A stretch of 64,000 nucleotides of DNA from Meconema thalassinum. Its lineage: Eukaryota > Arthropoda > Insecta > Orthoptera > Tettigoniidae. Shown here piece by piece: positions 21,004 through 33,289 of the stretch. Location: NCBI GenBank assembly GCA_946902985.2, contig OX336392.1:465646693-465710692 (forward strand), in the 5' to 3' direction. The position numbers were made by a program, and so were the translations under genes. Positions within the stretch are counted from its first letter, which is position 1. The number at the start of each line of letters is the position of its first letter. The notes beneath the pieces are model-generated. The model was not told the origin of the DNA and ran no database searches. It saw nothing but the letters and a program-made list of their open reading frames with translations.

Positions 21004-24000
21004 TTAAAACTTAAAAAAGTAACCACTCTCCCTCATGAACCGGATGACGAGGTCAGCTGACGGCTCGTCATCACGGAGAATAAGGGAGAGGGTATTAGGC
21101 AGTTTAAGAGTCCTGCGCAGATCGGCCAGATCCACACACTCCAAGAGAAGGTGTGCCACGGTTAGGTGGGCACCGCAAGTACACACAGGAAGATCTTCAC
21201 TCTTTAGCAAGTGGGAGTGCGTAGCAATCCCATGGCCGATCCGGAGTCGACAGAGTACCACAGCTTCCTTCCGGAGAGATCGGAAGGAAGATTTCCACAC
21301 CTTCGTTGTCTCCTTGATGCCTCTCAGTTTGTTGGGTGGAGGCGTGGCACGCCATGCCTCCTCCCAATGCGACAGGATCGTATGCCGCAACTGAGAGCGC
21401 ACATCACTAGCAGGCACCTTATACGGTAGCGAGGGCAGTGCGACTGCCTCTCTCGCCGCCTGATCAGCAAGCTCGTTTCCCGCAATACCCATGTGGCTAG
21501 GAAGCCACACAAAGGTCACCCCGGTTCCAGCGTTACGCGAACTGACGAGCAGGTCGTGCACACGCTGGACCAACGGGTGCTTCGGGAAACACACATCGAT
21601 CGCCTGCAGCGCACTCAGAGAGTCAGTACACAAAAGAAAGTGCTGGTGATCGTCTGATAACGTGTACCGCAGAGCCTCTAAGATGGCATAGAGCTCCGCA
21701 GTGTACACGCTACACGCCTCGGGAAGTGAAAAGAGAAACCGACGATCCTCAACCACAAATGCACAGCCTACTTTCTCGTTTACCCTCGAACCGTCCGTGA
21801 ATACAAGCCCTGATCTCGGATACCGTGTCACCACGGACTGGAACAACCTCCGATGGACGGAGGAGTCCGTGTCCGACTTGGGGCCGGTGTGCAGATCCAG
21901 GATGATATCAGGGCGAGAGACCATCCACGGAGGGGCCTTGCTAGGTACTCGGACGATACAGGAGACAGAAGGAAATCGGAACTGACGGTATAAGTCATCC
22001 AAGCGAATCCCCGCCGGCCGAGTGGCTCGGGCGAGCACATCATACAGCCGGCGATTCGGATTGTAAAACAAACATGGATAGCTTGGATGAAGTGGCATCT
22101 GTCGAATAGTTGCAGCATAGGTCAGCAGTACTTGTTGGCGCCTCAGGTGTAAAGGAGGTACGCCAGCCTCGGCGAGCAAGCTGACGACTGGGCTTGTCCG
22201 AAAGGCACCCGTCGCCAGCCTCACACCGCCGTGGTGGACACTGTCCAGTTTAACAAGCACTGACTTACGGGCCGAACCATATGCTACACTGCCATAATCT
22301 AACCTAGATAAAATCAGTGACTTATAAAAGCGCAAGAGCACCACGCGGTCCGCCCCCCATGATGTGCCGCTAAGAAACCGCAACATGTTGAGTTTCTTAG
22401 CGCAGGCAGTTTTCAAACACCGCACGTGTGGTTCCCACGTCAATTTCTGATCGAAAAGGAGCCCAAGGAACCGGTACGCAGCAACAACAGGCAAAGCTAC
22501 ATTGCCCAGATAAAGCTCAGGATCTGGATGGAGGGTGCGCTTTCGGCAGAAATGGACAACCGAGGACTTAGCGGTTGAGAATCGAAAGCCATGCTCCAGT
22601 GTCCAGCGTTCCACTCTCCGAATAGCTTGTTGTAGCTGTCGTTCAGCGACCGCCATATTTTGCGCACTATAATGTAGAGCAAAGTCGTCTACATATAGCG
22701 ACGGTACCACTGCTGGACCAGCAGCAGCGACTATACCGTTTATGGCAATCGCAAATAATGTTACGCTAAGCACCGATCCCTGTGGGACTCCGTTTTCCTG
22801 TATATGATATTGCGAATATGTCCCCCCTATTCGGACACGGAACAGGCGAAGGCACAGAAAATTCGCAATAAAAAACCGGCAAGTTACCGCGGAATTTCCA
22901 TTGATGCAGGGTAGAGAGGATGCCGTAACGCCAAGTGGTGTCATAGGCCTTCTCGAGGTCAAAGAAAACAGCGACTAGGTGCTGTCTCCGGAGAAAAGCG
23001 TCCTGTATGGCAGTCTCCAGGCGTACCAGATGGTCGTTGGTACACCGTGACGCCCTGAAACCACACTGGTATTCAGACAGGAGTCCCCGTTTCTCCAGGA
23101 CCCACACCAGACGCCGATTGACCATCCTCTCAAAGAGCTTGCACAAACCGTTTGTGAGACAAATAGGTCTGTAACTCCCTGACAATTTGGGATCCTTATC
23201 GGGCTTCAGGATAGGTATAATGATACCTTCCTGCCATTGCGCTGGAAACACACCTTCCAACCAGATACGATTAAACACCCTGAGCAAATAGCGAATGCTC
23301 TCATCGTTAAGGTGTTTAAGCATCTGGTTGTGAATATTATCCGGGCCAGGAGACGTGTCCCTGCAGAGCGCCAGCGCTCCGCGGAGTTCCCACTCCGTAA
23401 AGGGCACGTTGTACTCCTCCGAAGCGCGGGAAGCAAAACTAAGATGGAAACGTTCCGCTTCGCGCCTCAGGGCCACGAAGGCAGGGTCATAGTTATCGGA
23501 ACCGGATATATCCGCAAAATACGAGGCGAGATGGTTTGCAACGCGATAAGGATCTGTAACCAGTTCATTAGCAATGGAAATTCCCGGTACAGTAGAAGAT
23601 GTCTGAATTCCCGAAATGCGTCGCAGTTTAGTCCACACTTGAGAGGAGGGGGTATGTGCCGTAATAGAAGACACATACCGTCCCCAGGATTGTTTCTTAC
23701 TCTGGCGAATAAGAATCCGTGCCTTGGCACGGAATTTCTTAAACGCCACCAAATTGGCCATGGTTGGACGCCGACGGTAGTGCTTATGAGCTCGACGACG
23801 GTCTCTTATTGCCGCTGCAATATCCTCTGTCCACCAAGGGACGAGTTTGCGACGAGGAGTCCCAGAAAAGGATGTAATGGACTCCTCGGCGGCAGCAAGA
23901 AGCACATCGGTGATGTGCTGTACCTCGTCATCGACGCTCCGGCAACCAAGATCAACGAATACAGCTCGTTCTTGAAACGAGGGCCAATTTGCCCGCTTAA

Positions 24001-24682
24001 GAACCCAACGACTGGGGAACTCAACGGGCGTCTGGTTCAGAAGGGTAAGAACGATCGGGAAATGGTCACTGTCACAGAGGTCATCGTGTACATACCAGCC
24101 AAATAAGGGGACCAGCGCACGGCTACACACACTCAAGTCAATGTGTGAGTACGTGCCGTGCGCTAAGCTAAAATGTGTAGCTTCCCCTGTATTTAATAGA
24201 CATAAATCCAACCCTTGAATTAAGCCTTCCACGTCCCTTCCTCTGGGGCAGGAAGATGGTGATCCCCATTGGGGGTGATGAGAGTTGAAATCACCCACGA
24301 GTAGGAAAGGGACTGGAAGTTGATCAACAAGATCTAAGACGTCATTAATATCAAGGGGTTGGTTCGGTGGAAGGTACACGTTACAAACAGTTGTCATAGC
24401 AGGCAAGGACACGCGAACTGCAATAGCTTCCAGAGGAGTGGCGAGTGGAAACTCCTCACTATAGCAGTCAGAGCGAACGAAGGTACAAACGCCCCCGGAA
24501 GCCCGGGCGGCGTCTTGTCGCTCTTTAGAGTATAGTCGGAAACCTCTCAGAACAGTCTCGTGATCAGGTCTGAGGTTTGTTTCCTGTAGGCAGACTATAC
24601 TCGCCGCGTATTGGGCAATAAGCTGACGGAGCTCTGTCAAATGCCTGTCATAACTGTTACAATACCACTGTAACAGTGCCAT
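21004..24682 (-). pseudogene. LINE ORF2 with single-base frameshift
   Basis: It reads as 638 aa (24682-22766: endonuclease and early RT), then 652 aa (22962-21004: rest of RT, RNase H, zinc motif). The break is an extra A in an A-run at 22870-22875 (six A; five in copy A), within 'VFIANFLSLR' of the RT. YVDD and the RNase H residues are intact downstream. Because it is a homopolymer indel, a sequencing error is possible. Confidence 0.85.
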
Positions 24683-24716
24683 TGTGTGAACTTAGGGAAT
24701 AAGTTGGAGCAGCAAG

Positions 24717-26336
24717 CTACTCCAACTTTGACTCTGGAGAATCTACAGTCACTACGTCGACTATAATCTCCATGTCCTCAGGCGAGTTCATGGAGTGAAT
24801 CGACTCGGTAGATGATTTCCTGGACGCAGTTCGGCGACGGGGGGATCTCCGTGGGGAGCGCGAAGATCTGGGGGCCGAAACGTCCCCAGGCGCAGAAGCA
24901 TCCGCAGGTGTTGGCGCGGATGGCTTCCCCTTTTTTGGAGAAAGGGAATGCGTAGTGCGGGGTCCCTTCTTACCCGCCCCCGGCTCTTTAAGGTATATAG
25001 ACGGGTCAGGAGCCGAAGTCCTGACCCTGGTCGACGATGCCGCCTCCGCCGGCTTCGGCGCGGCTTTCGCCGACCGTTTGGATGGGGAGGAAGACTTCGA
25101 CTTCCTCCCGAGCGGGGACCTCCCCTGCTGTGCGGGCGGAGCAGCCTTCGCTCGCACAGCCTTCGTGCTGGCCGAAGGTGGAGTTGAAGTCACCTTCGGG
25201 CTTTCCGTTATAATGTTAGGAGCTGGTTTTGGAACAGGAAACTCAGTTGCAGGTTTCACAGCTGGTACAAAAGATGAGGTAGCCGGGACCAAATTTGGTA
25301 TTATGGCTCTATAATCAATCGTTGGAGAAGGCGAAGTCGTGGTACGGTACTTCTTGCGGGCCTCCTGGTAGGTCAGACCATCCAGGGTTTTGATCTCCTG
25401 GATTTTCTTCTCACTCAGGAAGACAGGGCAGTTCCTGTCCCGAGGAGAATGAAATCCAGGGCAATTAGTGCTCTGATAAGGTGTTGTGCACTCTTCCGCT
25501 TCGTGTGGTACCTTACCGCATGTTCCGCAGATTGCGGGGCTCGAGCATCGGGATAACATGTGCCCGAACTTCTGGCATTTATAACACCTCATTGGGGGAG
25601 GGATATAAGGCCGTACGTCACAACGGTAACTTGTAACCTTGACTTTCTCCGGGAGCACCGAAAGCTCAAAGGAAATAATGAAAGCACCAGTATCCACGAT
25701 TTGACCATTGACCTTGCGCGTAATGCGCCGGACATCAGTCACGTGACGGTGCCGCATATCCTCCTTGAGCTCCTCGTCAGTGTTCAGAATCAGGTCCCGG
25801 TGGAAAATAACTCCTCGGACCAGATTCAGGGACGTGTGCTTTTCCACTTTGACGGGAATGTCGCCAAAGTGGTCACATTGCAAAAGTTGTTCAACTTGCT
25901 CTCCAGTCCTAGTCTTGAGCAACAAGCTACCGTTCCTCATCTTTTGTACTTTCTCAAGCTCACCATAGACACCTTCTATGTGGCGAGAAAACAAAATACT
26001 CTTTACCAGCTTGAAATCACCCCCATCTGTTCTGGTAGCTACCAGAAACTTGGGGGTGTTAGTACCCAGATTTGCACGCACAGATTGTTCCCAGGGGGTT
26101 GATCCCCGTAGGGAATCAAATGTTAAAGACTTGGGTGTAGGACCACCCTGTTTGGGTGTACGTCCACCCTGGTTGGGGATTTTTCTTTTAGAACCCATGG
26201 CCAGATCATCCTCCCCGAATGCCACCGACATCCGATCACGGGCCGTCACAGTAGGCGCTACCCAGCCAGGGCAAGGCCCGCCTAGCTTGGAAGGCATTGC
26301 CCGGGGGTCCGATGTTTTACAATGCCGTATCGGCAT
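24717..26336 (-). CDS. LINE ORF1 protein (CCHC zinc knuckles)
   Basis: An uninterrupted 539-aa frame. Two knuckles are intact ('CYKCQKFGHMLSRC' and 'CGTCGKVPHEAEEC'). The third has lost its first Cys (TGC to AGC; 'YQSTNC' where copy A reads 'YQCTNC'). Downstream is a basic Ser/Lys/Pro-rich region. Several in-frame Met codons lie in the first 60 residues and the true start is uncertain. ORF2 begins 34 bp further on. Confidence 0.85.
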   Translation of the reverse strand: MPIRHCKTSDPRAMPSKLGGPCPGWVAPTVTARDRMSVAFGEDDLAMGSKRKIPNQGGRTPKQGGPTPKSLTFDSLRGSTPWEQSVRANLGTNTPKFLVATRTDGGDFKLVKSILFSRHIEGVYGELEKVQKMRNGSLLLKTRTGEQVEQLLQCDHFGDIPVKVEKHTSLNLVRGVIFHRDLILNTDEELKEDMRHRHVTDVRRITRKVNGQIVDTGAFIISFELSVLPEKVKVTSYRCDVRPYIPPPMRCYKCQKFGHMLSRCSSPAICGTCGKVPHEAEECTTPYQSTNCPGFHSPRDRNCPVFLSEKKIQEIKTLDGLTYQEARKKYRTTTSPSPTIDYRAIIPNLVPATSSFVPAVKPATEFPVPKPAPNIITESPKVTSTPPSASTKAVRAKAAPPAQQGRSPLGRKSKSSSPSKRSAKAAPKPAEAASSTRVRTSAPDPSIYLKEPGAGKKGPRTTHSLSPKKGKPSAPTPADASAPGDVSAPRSSRSPRRSPRRRTASRKSSTESIHSMNSPEDMEIIVDVVTVDSPESKLE

Positions 26337-26725
26337 GTACCCCTTGGCATATACTGGATTTTACAGCTCAGACATTCGGCTGTGCGGGGACCTGCGTAGT
26401 CAGGCGGATACTACTGAACGGGTACATGGCACACCCACCTGTCGGCGCGGCCAAGACCGGAACAGGCTTTTGAGCGTAGTCGCTAGCGTAAGTGGCCCAT
26501 CCCCTAACAGCACGCACATATAGAAATTTTGGTTGCCAGACCCTGAAAGCAGTGACGGAAAGAAGTGCGATATAACCTAATGAGAGTTATACCGCACGGG
26601 TGTATGTCTTTTAGAGCTGACTGTCAAACCCTCGAAAGGGGACCGTTCCGAGAAGCCCTTTTAGTCGCCTTTTACGACTGGTAGGGAGTACCGTGGATGA
26701 ATTCGCTTCCTCCCACCCGGGGGAA
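26337..26725 (-). promoter_or_regulatory. LINE copy B 5' UTR
   Basis: It is homologous to 18965-19352 of copy A but stops after one structured module; the GTCG...CGAC inner stem and CCCT/AGGG outer stem are kept. The right boundary at 26725 abuts unassigned AT-rich DNA. Confidence 0.55.
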
Positions 26726-28540
26726 TTTTGAGCCATTTTTATGAGAAATATAAGTTACTCCTTTGTGCCATTTTTATATGATGTGATGAATGCACGCCTG
26801 TGTGGTGCGTGAAACCTTAGTCTGAGAATCTATTAATAGCCCTCTGATGTCTTAATAGCATATATGGACATACCTGCATCTTGTCCCCTTATTGGCCAGT
26901 GATTTATATATTGGAAGGGGTCGTGTCCAATAAAATTTTACCACGCAGTTACATTTATGTTGCGTCGTCATTTGCTTTGTCTCGAGGCATTTCGTTCTTG
27001 CAGCCAAGTAGGCTAGACGTATTCCCATATTCTAGGGGCAGTGCCCGTGTTCAAGGTGAAACCATGGCGAGGTGCCTGTATGTCGTAATCAATAATTGCT
27101 TTACTGTAGTTCAGTTTCATATTTCTGCAATTTTAAACTCTTATTCTGTGTTATTTTCTTTTCTGTCGCGTGTACTTCCTCTCTCCCGATATTTTCCCTC
27201 CGCCCTTTGAGCGTGTGTAATTGCTGGTGAGTTTTTGTTTAGTATGGTAGTGTTATTTTCATTTATTTTGATAACGTAGTTTTGTACTTAAGGGTTGAAA
27301 GTTATGTATGTGGGCTGTCTTCATTTTCCTCTCGAGAGAGTGACGGTGGGCTTGCCTACCTTGAGGGGGGCACCATTGAGTCTGTCATTCAGAGTGTATC
27401 TTATCGTAGAACAACATAACGGGATTGAAGATTATTTTTCTTGCTTACCGTAATGCTTTGTTCTTTATCTAAAGAGTTCACAATAGCAGGTCTCACCATT
27501 GCTATTTGCTGGTGACCTAACCTGTGATATTCTTGTATCTGGGCGTGCCAATATATTGCGCATCACATATTTTCGTCGTCTTTGAGTGCCCTTATCTCCT
27601 ATGCATATTTTCAATTTTTAAAGTATGTTTTAGGTGTTGCCGATAATTTAATGTAATTTTTCCTTTTGTCTAAATTCCTATTTTTCGCGTAACTCACTCG
27701 ATCTTGCATGTGTCTTTCTTCCTCATGCCTCCCCTCCCTCTCACCCCTCTCCACCCCGTTCTGAACCATTGTAACCCCCCCCCCCCACACACACTTATTA
27801 GTTCATCCCTTTGACACGCTTTGTCCAAATTTTTAGAACGTATCTTGACTTCGTTGAGTGTAGTCGTTTTTGAGTTTTGTCTTTTTATCTAATTACGACA
27901 TACTTACATTTACTTATCGTTTTATCTTGCCTTGAACACGTTAACTTAACTTATCTTATTTTATTTTACTATAATTTAATTTAGTATATTTTCGATTTTA
28001 TTTCTAATTTGTATTTTCTTGCGGTAAACTAATTTTGTGGTTAATTGTTGGACATTTCTCTTCTTGCTTATAATATATCTCTGGGATCGTTGTACATTGT
28101 AGGTTATTTTAATACATTTTATTTTTGCCTAAATATCTCTGCTTTTGCGTCACGCCTTATTTTAACTTTAGTAACCTTCTTCGAGTTTTGTCTGGTTTTT
28201 TGCTATATTTTGGTTTGTCGGTCTTATTAGCGTACTTGTGACGTTAATACGACCTTCACGGCCTCTGATTTAAATTTGTTCATCTTTGGATTTTACTGTG
28301 GTTCATTTTTATTTAGCTTTCCCCCCTTCCTTTTGAGATTGCTTTCTAGTTTGCCTTTTAAAATTTGGCCCAGCGAAAGCCAAACAAGACTGCGATCTCC
28401 CCGTTTTTCTTTCTTCTGTTTTATTTTTATTTTTCTCCGGGGATACGGGAAGAGCTTCAGCTACGTTTCCACTGACGTCTGCTGCATACGTAAGTATATG
28501 TTTATTACTATTACTTCATCTACGTTGCGTACAGAATTTA
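26726..28540. other. T-rich single-copy-looking stretch, no gene recognised
   Basis: No ORF above ~110 aa, no recognisable domain and no match to other parts of the window. It is strongly T-rich on the plus strand, with a C-run at ~27774-27786. Possible fragments of an LTR or untranslated leader, but nothing supports a call. Confidence 0.4.
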
Positions 28541-29405
28541 CTTGCAAAAAGCGGGGTAGATTGAAAATACAAAATGCAATTGAAATTGCTTACAACATAT
28601 ATGATTGATTCAAACTTCTCATTTGGATGGACAATACTTACAAAATGCAATTTAGATTGAAAATACTTACAAAATGTAATTTAGTTTCAAAATACTCACA
28701 AAAAAGCAATTGAGAATTAACTACTTGCAAAAAGGCGGTGTAGGTTGAAAATACAAAATGCAATTGAAATTCAAAATACTCACGAAAGGACACCCCCCCC
28801 CCCCCTATATTGAAAGGCTAAAAAGCAATTTAGATTGTCAAACCTTACAAAATGCAATCGAGGTTGAAAAACAACTTCAAAATGCAACGTAGATCGAAAA
28901 GACTCACAAAATGCAACGGAGATTGAACATACTAGAAGAAGAAATGGAAAACTAGAGGAGAATAAGGCAAATAAAGGACAGGAGGAAAAGAAATGCCCCA
29001 ACCCTCGAAGAATGCGGATTCAGGGACTTGGAAGGAAGGAGAGCCATGAAAGGCAGATAGGGAAGTGAAAGAGGAGAGGGTCCGCCCCAAAGGTAAGGGA
29101 CAAAAGGGAAAAAACGGACCCAGCTCAGGAATCCCCCGGGGTCGCCAACTCCCGAACTCACCAGCCGTGAGCCCCTGAGAGTGTAGCATTATCTACGGTG
29201 CACCAGAAGTGGTGGGGCTACAGACACCCAGCCTCCTTAAGGGCCTGGAGCACAAGGCAGGAGGTAAAAGGAAAAGAAAAAGAAGGCTGACCCCTCACAG
29301 AAGGAGGGTATCAGGAAAGATGAGACAAGGGCCAATTAAGGCGGGAAAGTGAAAGACTCCCTAGGCCTCGGAAAACTTAATACCGTCGGGGTCGGAAGAG
29401 AACAA
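28541..29405 (-). mobile_element. Composite retroposon lacking its 3' end
   Basis: It starts inside the periodic array, carries the C13 run and continues through the type-2 body and 5' module. It ends at 'gaagagaacaag', where the next copy's tail starts, so both ends are missing. Confidence 0.7.
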
Positions 29406-30143
29406 GATGATGATGATGATAATTGTTGTTTTAAGGGGCCTAACATCTAGGTTATCGGCCCCTGATGGTTTGGGTGATCGTGAAGATGAAAATGAAAAGC
29501 GAACTTAAAACTAAAACTAACTAATAAGCTACATACTAGAAGAAGAAATGGAAAACTAAAGGAGAATAAGGCAAATAAAAGCACAGAAGGAAAAGAAATG
29601 CCCTCAACCCTCGGAGAAGGCGGGTTGAGGGACTTGGAAGGAAGGAGAGCCAGGAAAGGCAGATAGGAAAGTGAAAGAGGAGAGGGTCCGCCCCAAAGGT
29701 AAGGGACAAAAGGGGAAAACGGACCCAGCTCAGGAATCCCTCGGGGTCGCCAACTCCCGAACTCACCAGCCGTGAGCCCCTGAGGGTGTAGCATTATCTA
29801 CGGTGCACCAGAAGTGGTGGGGCTACATACACCCTGCCTCCTTAAGGGCCTAGAGCACAAGGCAGGAGGTAAAAGGAAGAGAAAAAAGAAGGCTGACCCC
29901 TCGCAGAAGGAGGGTATCAGAAAAGACGAGACAAGGGCCAATTAAGGCGGGAAAGGAAGAGACTCCCTAGGCCTCGGATACCCTAATACCGTCGGGGTCA
30001 GAAGAGAACAAGAGTTGACCAAGGGAGGTCGACAGGAAAGAAGACGGAGAGGAGCGAGGCACAAGGAAGTGGAAGCAATGCCGGACTCAGCTGGGGTCCC
30101 GTGGTCGGCAACCCACGCCCCATTAGATGTTAGCCCCCGGGGG
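29406..30143 (-). mobile_element. Composite retroposon, type-2 3' end
   Basis: It has a (GAT)n tail, intact hairpin, type-2 module and complete 5' module ending at 'agcccccggggg'. No TSD was found. Confidence 0.8.
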
Positions 30144-30431
30144 ACACTCGAAGTGAATGTGAGCCACAGTAAGGAGGGCACCGCAAGTACACACAGGGGG
30201 GTCTTCTCTCTTGAGCAAGTGGCCGATCCGGAGTCGACAGAGTACCACAGCTTCCTTGCGGCTAGATCGGAAGGAAGATTTCCACACCTTCGTTGTCTCC
30301 ATGATGGCTCTCAGTTTGTTGGGCAGAAGGGTGGCTTGCCACACTTCCTCCCGATGCGACACAATAGAATGTCGCATCTGAGCAAGGTTTGTAGAAGACA
30401 GGTTAGCTTGTAACTTGCCTTCCGCTGGCAA
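30144..30431 (-). pseudogene. LINE ORF2 C-terminal fragment, divergent
   Basis: The minus frame carries 'RHSIVSHREEVWQAT', 'TTKVWKSSFRSSRKEA' and 'CTCGALLTVAHIHFEC', clearly related to the C-terminal zinc region of the LINE ORF2 but more diverged than copies A-C. It is a remnant of an older or sister family. Confidence 0.75.
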
Positions 30432-30718
30432 CAGTGTGGATGTAACGCGTCATCGGGCCTGCGAGAGGCGCGAGTCTCCATTTACCGAGTGGACCAAGTT
30501 GACAGAAGAATCTACGCGTGTTATTTACTTGTTTGTTAATACAGTATTTCGTTTGTTCAACATATGGATTGTGTTACGTGGTGTATTATGAATTAGTAAA
30601 CAGGTGAATATAATGTGAATTAATTACCACAGATTACTATGGAATTTATCTTTGCACATTCTAGCTAGGCCATGATGGGTAAGTTGTTTTTTTAAATTTA
30701 CGTTGGGTTTCTTTTCTT

Positions 30719-31420
30719 TCAGTTTATAAAGATGCCGTGAAAAAAAACTGCAGTGTTGCAGTCTGTAAAAGTAATTCGGAAATTGTTAAGGAAACGGGAG
30801 TAAAATATATTTCTTCAGATTTCCTAAGGATGCTAATCGGAGGAAAATGTGGGTGCAGAAATACCATAGGAAAGATAAATTCGATCCCAATAACAAACGG
30901 ATTTGGAGCAAACATTTCATACCAAGTGATTTTGAAGACGAAATTCGAGCTTGACTGACACATACTCACCCTAGAATAATAAAAATACGTCAATACCTTC
31001 TTTAAAATTACTGCCTCAAACACAGAGCCAAGACACAACTCCACGCACAGAACGTCCCGGAAAAAGAAAGTAAATAATTAGTAAACGAAATATTGGATTC
31101 GACATTTTCCAGTGACAATGATACTGACACAAAATATGACAATCCTCTCAGTAAATACAAGGCAGTACTTGAAGGGACCAAACTACTGAAAGAAAACATA
31201 CTAGGGCAAACTGTTTGCAATCAAGGAACGTGGAATTAGACAATTCAATTCAGCAGTATGAATGTGATTTTGACAAGAAAATTAACAATACGTTTAAAGA
31301 TTTATTGACACCAAATCAAGTCGGCATAGTTAGGAAACAGAAAACAAAGGCACGATGAACAAACGATGAAATAGCGAAGGCATTTATCCTTATATTTAAA
31401 ACACTTAGGTGATTTTTGTA
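30719..31420 (+). pseudogene. P-element-like THAP transposase remnant
   Basis: The THAP domain begins at ~30740 ('NCSVAVCKSNS', the C-x4-C pair). After a frameshift near 30815 it continues with 'FPKDANRRKMWVQKYHR' and 'SKHFIPSDFEDE', i.e. the FPKD, Trp and C/S-x-H-F elements of THAP (the expected Cys before KHF reads Ser). About 350 bp on, 'LTPNQVGIVRK' and 'ARWTNDEIAKAF' resemble the segment after the coiled coil in P-element transposases. Several stops interrupt it. A pyrimidine tract and CAG at ~30709-30721 could be an old splice acceptor. No catalytic domain is visible. Confidence 0.65.
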
Positions 31421-31990
31421 TCCTCGAGATTGGGAGATTGGCTGAACGGATTGACTTCGTAGAGCACTCTGACGAAAGCTCTTGGCCTGCAGAGTGTCTT
31501 TAAAATAACAAATATGTTACAGAATATTTTTAAATGAATAAACAAAATTGCAGAATTATTGCCATTCACGCATGCGCACAATAGCCTTGGCTCATGACCG
31601 AGACATGGCGGTTAAAAGTCGACCGCATTTTAAGTTCATAGTTATTTATAAGAATTATAAAGGAGAGTATTGTTTATGATGTTTCCCGAAATATACTGGA
31701 ATAGAATTATAAAAGACGGGAAACGTTGAAAAACCTAAACTGACAGTTGATGTGTATGGTATTTAACTACCTTAATTTGCGATGGTCTGCCAGTGAGTTG
31801 GTGGCTCAGTCACAGTTGTTCACTAGTTGTGGCTGAGTGAGGTGCGCGTGTGCCGAGTTGCGTAATCGCCTTGGAAGAGAGTACGTTTCATAATACTGGT
31901 GCTTCCGTTAGTTCCACGGGTGTACTGATCTTCCGTGTGTCATTCAGACAATACTTTTTCAAGTAGTGTTCCAGATAGAAAAACAAAACA
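31421..31990 (+). other. Stretch without a recognised gene
   Basis: Single-copy-looking sequence with no substantial ORF. The last ~200 bp may be the 5' UTR of the LINE whose ORF1 begins at 32020, since the sequence character changes near 31800. Confidence 0.35.
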
Positions 31991-32019
31991 AGAAAACAAG
32001 AAAAACCCGCTGAAAAATC

Positions 32020-33129
32020 ATGTCCGCATACCAGAGGAAAAACACCGTACGCTGTCAATGGGACAGGCAGAGTTCTCGCCCCTCACCAGGGGAAATTCAC
32101 CGCTCGATTAGTGATACCCTCCGGTTGACTGTCGACCAAGTAGAGGCCACCCAGTTAAATGCGCGAGAAAGAACCATGTACATCAAGCTTATCTACTTAT
32201 CAAAATTTGCTAAATAATTTTGAAACCCCCATTACATTTCAGTATGACTCCGGTGAGGTGACTAACGTTAAGCTCTCCACTGCGAATGCAAACTTCACAA
32301 CAGTGCGTATATTTAATGTACCACTCGAAGATCCCCCGAAATTTTCAAATCCGTCCTGTCGAAATATGGTACTGTGAGTGACGCCAGGAAAGAACAATGG
32401 TCTTCTGCTTATCAGTTCCCGGTGTATAATGGAATCCGTGCAGTCACTATGGAAATCAAACAAGATATCCCCTTCACTGAGACTTTTGGTGGTCATTCTG
32501 GCTATATATCTTATAATGGACAGAAACAGACCTGTTTGATTTGCAATGCCAACACTCATCTCCGTATCAACTGCCCAAAGAAAATTATTCCCCTTGCTAT
32601 TATTCCTACACAACAGCGACGTGTCCAATACTCTGATGTTGTGACACAGCATCTGTCACAGGAAAACATGGTTATTGATCAGTCAGCTGGGACAACAGCT
32701 GAGGTGGCTTCAGACTCACATGGCGCAGACAACATACGAGTACATTGCACTGAACAGGTCACCGAGCTACATAGCGTAGCCCCTGCGCTACCGGCCACCT
32801 GTATTGCAGCCATAGAGCCAACTCAGCCGCTACTACAGGGTGGACCAGAAATTTTGTATTCACTGCCTCCACATACTTCGGCACCTACCGACTCACTGAA
32901 GCAGGTCGTTTCGGGATCTGCGAACGTAACAAAGAAGATTAAAACAAATGCCTCGATCGCTGTCCCAGCCCCGAAGAATCCAACCGGTTCTACACATGTT
33001 CCAGCAGCTGTGAAAAAGAAACAAAACATTATTTCTACGTCATCTAGGGATCTAAGAACACACTCAAACGCTGACAGCCGGCCCATGCATGGCCCTCATA
33101 AGGAAATATCTCACCCTAATTTGACCTAG
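32020..33129 (+). pseudogene. ORF1 of a second LINE family, two frameshifts
   Basis: Three successive frames (from 32020, 32159 and 32374) join into one ORF1-like protein. 'RPSPGEIHRSISDTLRL' is followed by 'TVRIFNVPLEDPP' and then a single CCHC knuckle, 'CLICNANTHLRINC' (C-x2-C-x4-H-x4-C). The tail is Ser/Thr/Pro-rich. Frameshifts lie at ~32200-32220 and ~32350-32377. It differs from the LINE at 13-26 kb, which has three knuckles, and it lies on the opposite strand. Confidence 0.7.
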
Positions 33130-33289
33130 TAAAACTCACGCGTGTCATTCTTCATTTTATGCGTTCTTCTTTTTCTCGAGTCGACCTTACAGTATCTCTA
33201 TCACAGCATTTATACTCCTTTTAAAGGCGCAATTTCTCACTGTGGCTACTGTGAATATCATGTAATAGAATGTCCCCTGAAATTTCAAA

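Larger units (their letters stand above)
20699..26725 (-). mobile_element. LINE copy B (same family as A), near complete
   Basis: It has the same order as copy A, with a (GAT)6 tail at the left, 3' UTR to ~21003, ORF2, ORF1 and a 5' UTR that ends at 'cacccggggg' (26725). Its 5' UTR has a single copy of the structured module. ORF1 is open but ORF2 is frameshifted, the reverse of copy A. Confidence 0.85.

Noticed and set aside
27774..27786. C-run as a regulatory or structural signal
   Set aside because: It is a homopolymer without context; similar C-runs occur in unrelated places (20452, 28793 and 37433).
29447..29794. Recurring minus-strand frame starting 'MLHPQGLTAGEFGSW' in the 5' module of most composite retroposons
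   Set aside because: Two frames are equally open over the same DNA ('MSSGVGDPEGFLSW' is the other). Lengths vary between copies and the rest is low-complexity Ser/Pro/Leu. It is likely non-coding, though it is on the element's sense strand.
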